Shown: positions 23,115 through 33,142 of the stretch, piece by piece
Layout: each line of letters begins with the position of its first letter
How positions within the stretch are numbered: the stretch's first letter is position 1
Source of the DNA: Clonostachys chloroleuca
Taxonomy: Eukaryota > Ascomycota > Sordariomycetes > Hypocreales > Bionectriaceae
Length of the DNA: 64,000 bases
Reading direction: 5' to 3'
Assembly (NCBI GenBank): GCA_037952775.1
Contig: JBANAY010000003.1
Coordinates: 17,670,001 to 17,734,000 of the forward strand
Translations under genes and position numbers: made by a program
Notes under the pieces: generated by a model
Databases searched by the model: none
What the model was told of the DNA's origin: nothing
The model's input: the letters and a program-made list of their open reading frames with translations, nothing else

Positions 23115-24740
23115 ATGACGACTCTCGTGGAGACTCGACGGGCGCTAGAACTTCTGAGCATGGGAAACCAGCAGGAGCGCCGGACAAGCAAGCGCCTCGC
23201 CGGTACGTATCCGGACCATCACAGCCTGACGCAGGGGAGAGGGGGAAGAGGGAACGTGCAGCTAACAGACGGGGCAGCGCCGGCGAATCTTGAGCAGGAT
23301 GGTGATTTCATGTTCGTGAGGGAGACGAAGAGGGTCAAGACGGAGGAGCCAGAGCAGCCCAAGAGGGCCGGGAGGGGTCGACCGCCAAAGGGACGGCCGC
23401 CGAAGGAGGCCAAGGTGATTGCGGAGATACCGGAGGAGCAGGAGGCCACACCCGTGGCGACGACGAAATCTACGACGCGGAAGAGCGCAAGGCGGAAGGC
23501 CAGCGAGGATGTGATGCCCGAGGAGCCGGCGCCCAAGGTTCAGAAGACGACGACGCGCAGGAGCACGCGCCACACGTCCGAGGATGTCACGGTGGCGGAG
23601 GAGTCGAGGGCGGAGAGGACGCACACGAACGGTGCGTCCAATGGACGGGGCCGCAAGAAGGGCAAGTCGACGAAGGCGGCGAGGGAGCCCGAGATGGTGC
23701 ATATGCACGAACAGGCTGTTCAATCTGCGCAGATTGCCCTCCCGATGAGCGATACGCCCATCATCAACCGGAACAAGGAGATGCGCAAGAAGGGGAGCAA
23801 TCGGCGGAGCAGCCTGGGGTCGCGAGGCAGGAGAGCAAGCTCGCTAATAGAAAGCGGCCAAACGGCAATACCTCACCGCGAAGTCAACCCAGCAGAATTT
23901 TACAAGCACATCGAGGAGGGCTTGACGGAGACGCGGCGTATGAAACAACTTTTAACCTGGTGCGGCGAACGTGCACTGGCTGTGAAGCCAGCTCACGGTA
24001 CTAAGAATTCCAGCATCATCCATGGAGGTAGGGCATTGCATTCATTATCTGGGGCTATTGCAAAACTAACCACGATTCCAGCTCGTGCAATCCAAGACCA
24101 ATTACTTAAGGACTTTTCGGTACGATCTGAATTCTCAGATTGGTTCAGTCGCGATGAGGGTCCTAAAGCACCTGTCATTCTGAAACCTAATCCGAGAAAT
24201 ATCGAGCTTGACGAAAAGATGGCACAATTAGAAGCCAATATTCAAAGGTGGGCTTTCCGCTTGATTCATTTATTAGAAATTCCCTGCTAACAGCGATTGA
24301 GCAGGCTACAAGAAGAAAAAAGAGCGTGGCAGGCAATGAGGAAATTACCGCCCGAAGCACCTCGGCTTTACTCTGAAGAGGAGATAAGCCAAATTACACT
24401 ACCAGACTTCGATCTATTAGACGAAGACGATGGCAAAATTCGAGGGTATCTTGCAGACCAGAGCAATTCATTTGCAGCATTGCACGCAAAGACCCAAAAC
24501 CGACTGCAAACCATACGGTCATCTCTAGAATTTGAGATTGATCAGTTAGCAGACAACATACACAAACTAGATCAACGAGTAACGGTTGCTGGCAAGGAGG
24601 CAGAGCAAATACTGAGCCTCAGCGCCGTCCGCTTACGAGAGCGAGAAGAAAGAGAAAGGAGGCAAGCCGGGACCAAGGACATGCCGATAATGGAGGTTCT
24701 GAGAAGTCTAGGTAGCATATTACCAGAAGGCGGCGGGTGA
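23115..24740 (+). CDS. DSN1: Kinetochore MIND/Mis12 complex subunit Dsn1 (Mis13)
   Basis: Subunit of the Mis12/MIND complex, which links inner-kinetochore chromatin to Ndc80 and Spc105. Exons 23115-23202, 23269-24027, 24082-24247 and 24305-24740 give 482 aa. The first 190 residues are basic and disordered with AT-hook-like GRGRPPKGRPPK. The MIS13 domain starts near residue 194 with NRNKEMRKKGSNRRSSLG, then RGRRASS, EFYKHIEEGL, RRMKQLLTWCGERAL and ARAIQDQLLKDF. A coiled-coil C-terminus follows. The RRSS and RRAS sites correspond to the Aurora B/Ipl1 sites that relieve Dsn1 autoinhibition in yeast. The first two introns are 66 and 54 nt, multiples of three without stops, so retention would keep frame. 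The exact N-terminus and intron 1 are less certain. Confidence 0.88.
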
Positions 24741-25324
24741 CAGCAGCCAACTTTCAATCGGCGCTGAACCCTTATATACCTTATTTGACGATATCCACGA
24801 CGAGACGAGAACCCGCTCTTTCTTTTTTTATTTCTCTCACTAATTTTCTTTGTTATACATGTCTGGGACGAAGGATATCCCGGAATCTTTGTCATAGATC
24901 GGACAGCAAAGCGGCGCAAGGACTGGAGGAGACAAAAACAATTTCTACCTGGACGGGTGCTGACGGAGTTTGAAATGTGTTACCTAGGGGGCAATGGATA
25001 GGGGCGGCATGCGATTGATCTTGGTACAGCGTGACTACATGTACTTTTTCGGCCTTGGGCCTTTTTCTTCTTCTCTACCGAGATGCTTGTTTACCGACTT
25101 CATATGAAAATACCCTTGAGAGCCCCAGGCTCTCTCTTCTTCATTCCACCCAACCCTCTCCCGGGGTTTGCACATGGCCTTTTCCAGTGGCGTGAAGAGA
25201 TAGGTATAATGCATCAACCTTCTTTTTATACATGCTTCTCAAACCAGTATTCCTACAGGACGGAGGGCAGCAGGTAGACCCCCTCCACCCCCTCCGCTCG
25301 CTCAAGCTCAGAATCCCGAGAGTC
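24741..25324. other. Convergent intergenic region DSN1/SDH5
   Basis: The 3' flanks of two converging genes. T-rich tracts are present on both sides. No gene seen. Confidence 0.5.
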
Positions 25325-26014
25325 TCACTGCTGCTCCCCCAGGGCGGGCATGAAACCCATGCCCTTGCCCTTGTCGCCGTCGACGCTCCGCGACCTCACG
25401 TGCTCCCTCAGCAACTGCAAGATCTGGCTCTTCTGCCAGCGCTGGGGCACGGGCCGGTACGCGGGGCGGAAGTTGCCGACCGTCTGCGCCCACTCGCCGG
25501 TGGGGGTTTCGCGGGGGGCGGCGACGTCCTCTGCCTTGGACGGGTTGGTGGAGGAGAGCGACTCGCGCTGGGTGGCCCAGTAGTAGATGTCCCAGTCGTT
25601 CTCGTCCATCAGTAGGTCGTACTCGTGGAGCTGCTGGGCGGACATGGTGGGCAGGTGGGTGGCGGCGAAGGTGGAGAGGAGGAGGTCCGATTCGAGGGTG
25701 CCGCGCTTGCGGGACTGGTCTGGGAGTTTGGGGTTTTTGGTTAGCCGGTGATGGAGGCGAGAGGAGGAGGGGGAAGGGGGAGAATAAAACATACAGAGGA
25801 GACGGGCTCGCTTGGTCTTGTCGTCCTCGCCGACGCGGCGGAGGGGCGCGACGCGAAACTTGATGCCTTGCAGCTCGCCAACGCCGAACTCACGATTGTC
25901 GTCGTCGTTGCGGCAGCGGGGTGTTGTGGCGAATGTGCGGGTGTGACTGGCGAGGAAGCGTCGGCAAGCAGGCCGGAGGACAGTGCGTGAGACTGACGAG
26001 GTGGAAGCCGACAT
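25325..26014 (-). CDS. SDH5: Succinate dehydrogenase assembly factor 2 (Sdh5/SDHAF2)
   Basis: Mitochondrial matrix factor that promotes covalent FAD attachment to the Sdh1 flavoprotein of complex II. Exons 26014-25795 and 25719-25325 give 204 aa. The N-terminus is Arg/Ser/Thr-rich without acidic residues, as in a mitochondrial presequence (about 1-35). The family core is [40 protein letters not shown]. The junction restores the conserved Tyr of LLYQSRKRG. The 75-nt intron is a multiple of three with no stop, so retention would insert 25 residues without frameshift. The C-terminal tail after about residue 150 is longer than in yeast. Confidence 0.94.
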   Translation of the reverse strand: MSASTSSVSRTVLRPACRRFLASHTRTFATTPRCRNDDDNREFGVGELQGIKFRVAPLRRVGEDDKTKRARLLCMFYSPPSPSSSRLHHRLTKNPKLPDQSRKRGTLESDLLLSTFAATHLPTMSAQQLHEYDLLMDENDWDIYYWATQRESLSSTNPSKAEDVAAPRETPTGEWAQTVGNFRPAYRPVPQRWQKSQILQLLREHVRSRSVDGDKGKGMGFMPALGEQQ

Positions 26015-26772
26015 GGCTGATTTGTGTATTGCGGTTGATTAATTAGTCGTATATGGTTGTTCGGTGTACGATGGAGATGGTTGGTAGTTGGATTGGGAGA
26101 TAGAATTGGGTGACGACGTTGTTTAAAGTAGAGCGTTGAACCTTGTTCCTAAGCCGAGGGAAAGAATCCAAGTCACGAATGAGGTTGCTTGGATTATTAG
26201 CTTGGTTCCCCGATCTGGCGCCGGGACCAGCCGGGCGGCACTCACTGCACAACAGAGTTAGATGCATACACCACTGCCGATTCATCAGCTTACAGCTTAG
26301 AGATACAGTTATCTCATAATAAATTCACAGATCAGAAAGCGCTTTCTCTGACATTTTCAATGATCTTCATAAACGATATTGTTACAGCCAGATAAATCGC
26401 CAGCACATACTCTACGTCTGCTTCCGATTTCAACCCTGCTCTGCCAGATCTTACAACATACGAAAAGGTCGAGGCTCGTACAGGGAAATATACATTCTCC
26501 AGTATTATCAAGTACTAACCCAGGTCCAACCCTTGTATTTTTTCGTTACCAAACCCGCTCAAATCATCTGTGTTGATCTGTAAACGCCAACATGTCCCAC
26601 AATACATTGCCGCTCCAATGGACGGTCGTGACTCTGACTCCATGGTGAGCGATGCTGCCATCCATCCGCTGGGTCACCTTTCTATCGAGGATATAAGCCG
26701 CAAGGTAAATCCGCCAGTAGTTAAGTAATCCCTATAGATAGCAAACTCATCCTCGCCGTTTCCTTGACTTTC
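26015..26772. other. SDH5 promoter and ERV25 3' flank
   Basis: About 760 bp between two genes on the same (minus) strand. No coding potential or distinctive site was recognised. Confidence 0.45.
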
Positions 26773-27574
26773 TTAAATCAGATGCTTGGAGCGGAAGTAG
26801 GCGCGCAGGTACATAATCTGCCATCCCCAAAGACCGATGAGCAACCAGGTGGTGCCGATGCCGAACCACTTGACACGGTTGTTCGTGCTCTCGTTGGTGT
26901 CGCGCAGAGTCTGCTCTCGTGCCCGGAGGTAATCCATCTCGCGGACAATCTCAGCCGTCAACTCCTCAATGCGTCGCAACTCAGCCTCGACAGGCTTGAG
27001 CTTCTCGGTGGCCTGGATGGCGGCCCAGTCCTTGGCGTCAGCGCCAATGTCAACGTCGAGCTCGATGGATCGGGTGGAGGGGCTGGGTCGTCGGGCTACA
27101 ACGAGATGAGGTTAGGTTTAACTCGGTGTCTTCGAAAGGAAAAAAAAACAGGATGGAAGTAAGTACATACAGCCAGTAAAGATGTTCTCGAAGCAGACGT
27201 CGAAGGGAGCGTCGTTGTGGGTGGTAAAGACGGATCGGGACTCGCCAACGACATCTCGAGGGCGAGCGTACTCGTTGCCGTCAGAGTCGCGAATCTGTCG
27301 CATCAAGATCAGTACTCTTGTCATGCATCAACCTCATGCTTTAAGCCAAGCAACATACGTGAATGTTAACCTGCATGCCATCGGACTTGTCTCCGCCAAC
27401 AATGGCCGTCACAACGACCAGAGTATTACTGCCACTCCAGTTCCTGATACATCGTTCCTTCTTCTGGTTCTCTCGGCCGGCGTGTGCCTGGAGATCGAAC
27501 TTGAGAGCACTGGCGGCGCCGAAGAGCAGCATGAAGCTGCAGAGGACCTGCAGCAGTGATAGTTGCATGGCCAT
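26773..27574 (-). CDS. ERV25: p24 family cargo receptor Erv25
   Basis: Type I membrane protein of the p24-delta class that cycles between ER and Golgi in COPII/COPI vesicles and sorts cargo such as GPI-anchored proteins. Exons 27574-27359, 27294-27171 and 27095-26773 give 220 aa, normal for the family. A signal peptide (about 1-23) ends before LKFDLQAH. The GOLD domain has the expected Cys pair in ERCIRNW and FDVCFENI. A heptad region ([20 protein letters not shown]) leads to one transmembrane helix ([16 protein letters not shown]) and a short cytosolic tail [12 protein letters not shown]. It shares a 684-bp divergent promoter region with the U1-C gene. Confidence 0.95.
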
Positions 27575-28258
27575 GCTGTCCCAAGTCCTGCGTGTGGTCG
27601 TCGGAGGTGAAGGTGTCTGGTCTAGAGATACAGATCACTACAAGGGCACATGCTAGTGGATGTTGAAAGGTGTCCCATCAAAGGAGCTCCAGCACGGTCA
27701 CGTGCACGCCCCTGGAATTCCCCAACTCCAGCACCTACCTGGACCCCTTTTTCACTTCACCAGAGTATGTGACACACCCCAGCAAAAGGTTACCATTGAT
27801 TCGTCTTGTAGTTTGTGTTATCGCATTATTGCGTCAATCGAATATATCCATTTTCTGCGAAAGAACCGCTTGCTGTTCGATTTTCAATAGTGCTCCTATC
27901 TCACCATGACCTCTCCAAACAAAACTGGTTTGCCTTGATATACATTTTCAACGAGTTATAGATCCCAAGGTTTTAAAAAAAATCATCCATAGCTAATGTT
28001 GACAAAATTACGCCTCAAAGCTCGGTTAAAGCCAGTTTACTTGCTCTCTAAATACCTTGCAATGAGAGACAGAATCGCCTTGAACTTATATCCAATCAGA
28101 GCTCTCTTTTCCTACAGCCTTGCAGCCTAGCGGATCCACATCACGTGTGGCATCAGCCTTGTCCAGCTTTTGGAGCGCTACTCTCCGGCCTCAACGCGAG
28201 CCTCTGGGAGCGATACGAGCCAAGTCATCAGCGTCGCCTGAGCCGGATACCTGCCAAG
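27575..28258. promoter_or_regulatory. Divergent promoter region ERV25/U1-C
   Basis: 684 bp between two divergent start codons. CACGTG E-boxes occur near 27700 and 28145. No coding potential seen. Confidence 0.5.
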
Positions 28259-29221
28259 ATGCCTAAATGTAAGTCCCAACACCCTCAATAGAGTACCTAG
28301 AATGAACAGCAGCTAACGCGCCATAGTTTTCTGTAAGGAAATCCTCGCCACGCCACCTTTTATCGTATCCCAGCAGCACTAACCACCACGCGCCAACAGG
28401 CGACTATTGCGATGTCTACCTCACGCACGACTCCATGAGCGTGCGCCGAGCACACAACAGCGGCCGAAACCATCTGCGCAATGTAGTCGACTACTACCAA
28501 CGTACGGGCGTCACCCCCTCCTCCCGAAACCACGAAGCATAGACTAACCTCTGAGCAACATGGTAGAAATCGGCCACGAGAAGGCCCAGTCCGTCATCGA
28601 CTCCATCACCTCCTCCTACGCCGCCGAGGGACAGGCACACGCCAACCCAATGCTCCCGCACAACCAGCCTGGGCACAACTTCCCACCGTTCCCCTTCCCG
28701 GGAGGTACGTTTGCGTCCCCAGGCCAGAGATGTCCACGCATCCTCCCCCACGTATCCCATTCATTGGGGAAACGTGCCACTCAACTTCCAAGATAGCTCG
28801 AGATACTAACTGTTCCTCTTCACCAGGTGCACCACCTCCATTCCCCGGCATGCCAGGCGCTCCCCCAGGCCAACTCCCCCAAGGTCTTCCTCGTACGTCC
28901 TCCCTCTCCCAATCTCAAAAGTCTTCTCATGCTTACTCGCTTCTCTCTCCCAGCTCCTCCCGGCGGCCGCGGCGGTCCCATGCCCCCCTTCCCTCCCGGT
29001 CCCAACAACATGCCTCCCATCCCTCCTGGCGGCCTACCTTTCCCTCCAGGCCAGTTCCCCCCTTCCCGCCACCAGGACAGGCAGTCCAGGGCGGTGTGCC
29101 CCCTCCCTTCCCAGGACTGCCGGGGATGCCGCCTCCCGGCATGCCTGGTTTCCCGCCTGGAGGCATCCCCCCGCCTGGCTTCCCTCATGGGAACGCGCCT
29201 AGTCATCATGACCGGCGATGA
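28259..29221 (+). CDS. YHC1: U1 snRNP protein C (U1-C/Yhc1), with 6-nt micro-exon and apparent frameshift
   Basis: U1 snRNP subunit that stabilises U1 snRNA pairing with the 5' splice site. Exons are 28259-28268, 28327-28332, 28400-28501, 28567-28704, 28827-28892 and 28954-29221. The conserved start [17 protein letters not shown], with a C2H2 zinc finger, is obtained only if a 6-nt exon (TTTTCT) is included. Both flanking introns have good donors (GTAAGT, GTAAGG) and CTAAC branch sites. After YYQQIGHEKAQ the rest is the usual Pro/Gly/Met-rich tail. Within the run of six C at 29057-29062 the frame must shift by one base to continue with [11 protein letters not shown] and end at HHDRR. Exon lengths sum to one base short of a multiple of three. 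A sequencing error is likeliest; uncorrected, the tail would end at 29276. Confidence 0.9.
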
Positions 29222-29852
29222 TTTGGACTGCAAAGATTCAGCGGCGTGGAGGCAGCGAGAAAATGTAGTGTATTAGAATGACGCGGTGAATTGTCACACT
29301 GCTTTGGAATCGACTGGGCTTGACACATGGCGTTTACGGCATATGAGTATACTTTTTTTTGCATTCAATTTGAGCTATCTGTGTTGTGGTGAATTGGTAA
29401 AGAGATCACATATCATAAGAGGTCACATATGAATGCACGTCGAACCTATCAGCAAATTTAGGAAGTCGCAAAAGCTTGTAATTCAAAGCGCATCATGATG
29501 AACCATCAGTCATGGCTTCACCAATAGTGATATCGTTCTATAATACACCGAACATCCAAAAATCAATTGCTAAGCAGATAGAGCTCTGGTTGTGACGCCC
29601 GCGCCTAATATATAGCCCACCTATTCTGAATTCTTCAAACTTGCCCATCATCACAATGTCGTTCAAATCGTTACTATAAAAAATAGAAATCTGCTCCCCA
29701 ATGGCGTGTTCTCATATGCATCGTTACTTCCCCCGACCGCATGCAGTCGGGTTCTAGCCTTTTTTTTTTTTTTTGCGCTTTGGTCATGTTTGCTCAAAGC
29801 ATAAAGCAAATCAACCTCTAGTATCAAACACCAAGAAATAGATGCGGTACGG
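29222..29852. other. Convergent intergenic region with poly-T tract
   Basis: The 3' flanks of two converging genes. A run of 15 T lies at 29760-29774. No gene seen. Confidence 0.5.
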
Positions 29853-32800
29853 CTACAGGAAACCAGGCTGCTTCCTAGATCGAATCACCTCTTCGACACC
29901 TCCCCGGACGTCTTTGGGTCCGCTAATCTTGCGCCGCAACTCTTGAGTTCGCTTTTCTCGACGTTTCTCGCTGAACCTCCTTGACAGACCAGAAATTCTC
30001 TCAATGGGCTCGTCCAGGGAGAACCGTCGACGGCTTAAACTGCGCGTCCGTTTCTGGGCACTCGAGCCACGCCAGAAGCTTCTTCGATAATCGTAATCTG
30101 TAGATGGTCTCTCAGTCTGGCTGAAGCGCCTCCTCAGCGAATGGAGACTGCTTCGGCGCTTCATGACCCGTAAATTACCACTCAAAGTACGCTGGATGGT
30201 GCGGCGAGATGGCCCATCCCCATCATCAATCACATAGTCGTCGTCCTCACGAGAGGAAAGCCCCGTGAGTGTACGTTTGACTCGGGCGCTTATGCTTCGT
30301 CTCCGTCTAGATGGACGGTTGTCGACCAAAGGATATCTCATATAACCTTCATCCCTACCGCGATCCTGGTATCTTTCGTCATCATCATCATCATCGTACT
30401 CGTCATCATAGCCATCCTCATCAGCTGACCACTGAGGTCGCCAAAAGGGATGCAGCTTGTTTTCCTCGGGCGGTTCATCACCTTCCCAGGGATAGTTTCC
30501 TCGATACGGTGCGGTGATTCTGTCATCACCATGCCGGGAATTCCTCCGTCGAGAAAGAGACAAAGCTCGCTTGAGAAAGTTTGGCGTCCTCGAAGAATTA
30601 GGAGGATATTCAACAGCTAAATTACGCCGTCGCCGGCTGAAAGCTCGTCTAACGATTGAAGGTCGCCGTGCGCTGGGGGTTTTTCAGCGATGGACTCAAA
30701 AAAGTTACCCATCTGAATGGTCTTATCCGGCGCAGGGGTCAGCCCAGAAGGAGTAGCCGGAATAAAAGCCAACGCGGGTGGGTGGCTAGGGGGCTGCGGT
30801 GGGCTTCGAGGGTTCCGGAGCGGTGAGTCGACATCATCCAGTGAAAACTGGGGTTGCGGTGGAGTGACAGGAATCCCTTCCTCATCATTGTCGTCAACAA
30901 GAACTGACTTGCCAGGCTCGAATCCTCCGCCGGAACGGGGTACTTCTTTTTGGGTAGTGACAGATCCATCGGAAGGTTTGGCCGAATGGTTTACCATGAG
31001 CACGGAGGAATTTTGGTGAGCATACATGTGGACCATTAGAGCTTCGGAGACCTCGGGGGCAGTAAAGTTGGTCTCGGCAGATGTGACCGAAAATGGTGTG
31101 TTTCGAGCTGTTAACCTCTTCGTCGAAAGACCATCTTCGAAACGATCCGATCTTGGAGAGGCTACAAGGGACGACGCTGCGCCGAGCTTTAAAGGATCGT
31201 CAGAAATATAAGTATCTGGAGACGTTTGAATAGAAACCCGCGGCACCTCCAGGGATTGGTGGCGATCTGAGTCGCTCTTTTCAACTACAGGAGCATCCTG
31301 TGTTTCGAGTTTACCGTTGGCTGTCTGTGTTGTGTTGTGATCCTTTGCATGTTCTAAAGGGTCGGCAGAAGCTGTCGGGGTTTGTTCCTTGGCTAACTTC
31401 TTGACTTGATCCTTGGCCTGCTCTTGCTGGAGTTGCTTCTGAAATGCATCATGAGCCCGGATACTCTCGGTAGTTAGAGAGCATGTTCTGGAGGCATTCC
31501 GACTCGTTGGAGCCGAGAGCGATGACGACCTGGCTGGAATCACGGGCGGAAAATCTATTGTTCGTTCAGATCCATCAGACACAGAGTAAGCTTTACCATG
31601 CCGAGAACGACGGGATGTCGTCGACGATTCCTTCCCATCGATGGGTGCTGAACTGAGACTCTGGGTTCTCCTGGATCGTCGACTTGATGTGGACCTCAAG
31701 GATGGCTCCCTGCTTGTCGATCTCGTTGATGATCGCCGATCAGGTACCACAATCACGGGTATTCCTCCATTCTTCAACACCTCTCGTCTAGCCTTTCGAC
31801 TGCCCACCGAGTTGACAGTGCTAACTGATACGAAGCTCTCGATGCGATCTCGCCCACGTCCAGGCCTGCCTCTCGGCTGAATGTCGGTTTGAGCAAGTAA
31901 GTTCAACTCGGTGGAAGAGGAGGCTCGTTCGGAGTATTGCCCAGAGAGATCTCGCAAAGCAGGCTGCTTTCGTACATGCCGGAGAGTTTTCCGCCCTTGA
32001 GTCTGTCCTTCGGCGAGCAAGGCATCAACTACACTCGAGGAAGCGGACCTCGGGGGCTTCCCAGATGACGACCTTTTCTTCAAAGGAGCTTCATTTTCTA
32101 CGGCAGTGGGGTTCGTAGCTCTGCGTTGCTGATCGCGACGGCTGTGGGGCGAGGAGGATGGGCGTGAATGAGAGTGATTCTTCTCTGATAGTGACAACTG
32201 CCGGACGGCTTGAATGGCACTGCTCGGTATAATCGTATCATCGACATCCTCAATGACGTCTCTTCTGTAACCTCGACGTCGAGATTGAGGCGCTGGTGCC
32301 GGTTTCAACTTCACAGTCACGGACCGATCCATAGCTTCCACCTCCCTGGACCCGGAAGCATTCCTGGGACGGCTGTCCTGGTTGGCTTCCGGGCGCTTTG
32401 CCTTTGGCGAATTCTTGTATCGTTTTGATGGTGACAATTGAGACAGCGCCCTGTCCAGAGCTTTGGGATCTGGAACTTGGCCAGCCAGCGGCACAGATTC
32501 CTTTCGAACCGTGGCCTGAGATGTCCGCCTGGATGGTCGCACGGTCGATGGATTATCGTCTTCCTCTGAAGATAGCAGCTCTTCCCGGGCAGTTGTGAAA
32601 GACTCTGTGCGAGAGTCAGTAGTGGTGGTACCAGAAGCGCCACGAGCGAGAGGAGCAGGGCGGAGAGCTTTTGGGCGATTGGCTGGCGGGGGGGTCACAT
32701 CAGGAGTTGGAGGACTACGTTGGTCAGGCGGTGTTGCCGGAGATATAGCAGGGACGACGTCGGGCGAGTCCTGGAGCATCGAGCCCGAAATCGTGGGACT

Positions 32801-33142
32801 GGAGGGTGCAGCAGAATGGCTGCTGGAGGAGGTGCGAGAGTGGGCAGGAGGTGTGGGCGGCAACTCTGGGCCAGTCGGGATTCTTTTCGACTGGCGCTTC
32901 AATGTCGGTGGGCTAGGGGGATCAAAATTGATCGCAGGAACATCAGTGTCAATGACTATTTCTGAGACAGGTCTGGATGGTGGCGAAGCGTCGAGGTCGT
33001 TGGCACGGATACTAAGTGGTCGGGGTAAGACCTTGTGTTTCTTAAATTGACGCTGACCAGAGCCACTCGATCCAGTCGCGCCCGTGTGGATTGCGACAGG
33101 TTCGGCCATGGTCGTTGGAGGGATAGGAGACGGAGCGAGCAT
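29853..33142 (-). CDS. Long disordered Ser/Arg/Pro-rich fungal protein (apparent frameshift)
   Basis: One large gene of unknown function, about 1,096 aa if one frameshift is corrected. The upstream frame runs from the first ATG at 33142 (an alternative ATG is at 33109, MAEPVAIHTG) to a stop at 30617. The downstream frame reads AFSRRRRN, then TPNFLKRALSLSRRRNSR, and ends at 29853. A one-base gain in the A5C5 run (minus strand, 30684-30675) joins them smoothly. An alternative is a 56-nt intron with GTAATT donor and CTCAAG acceptor just before the stop. The protein is low-complexity with SP/TP sites, RRxS repeats, an Asp-rich patch (DEYDDDDDDE) and basic C-terminal RRRFS motifs. No folded domain was recognised. 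The N-terminal frame extends to a non-ATG codon at 33280, so an upstream exon is possible. Confidence 0.72.

Noticed and set aside
23262..23723. 153-codon antisense frame inside DSN1
   Set aside because: Arg/Leu-rich mirror of the coding strand of DSN1; a shadow frame.
32595..33050. 151-codon plus-strand frame inside the disordered-protein gene
   Set aside because: Shadow of the real minus-strand coding sequence; Gly/Arg-rich with no domain.
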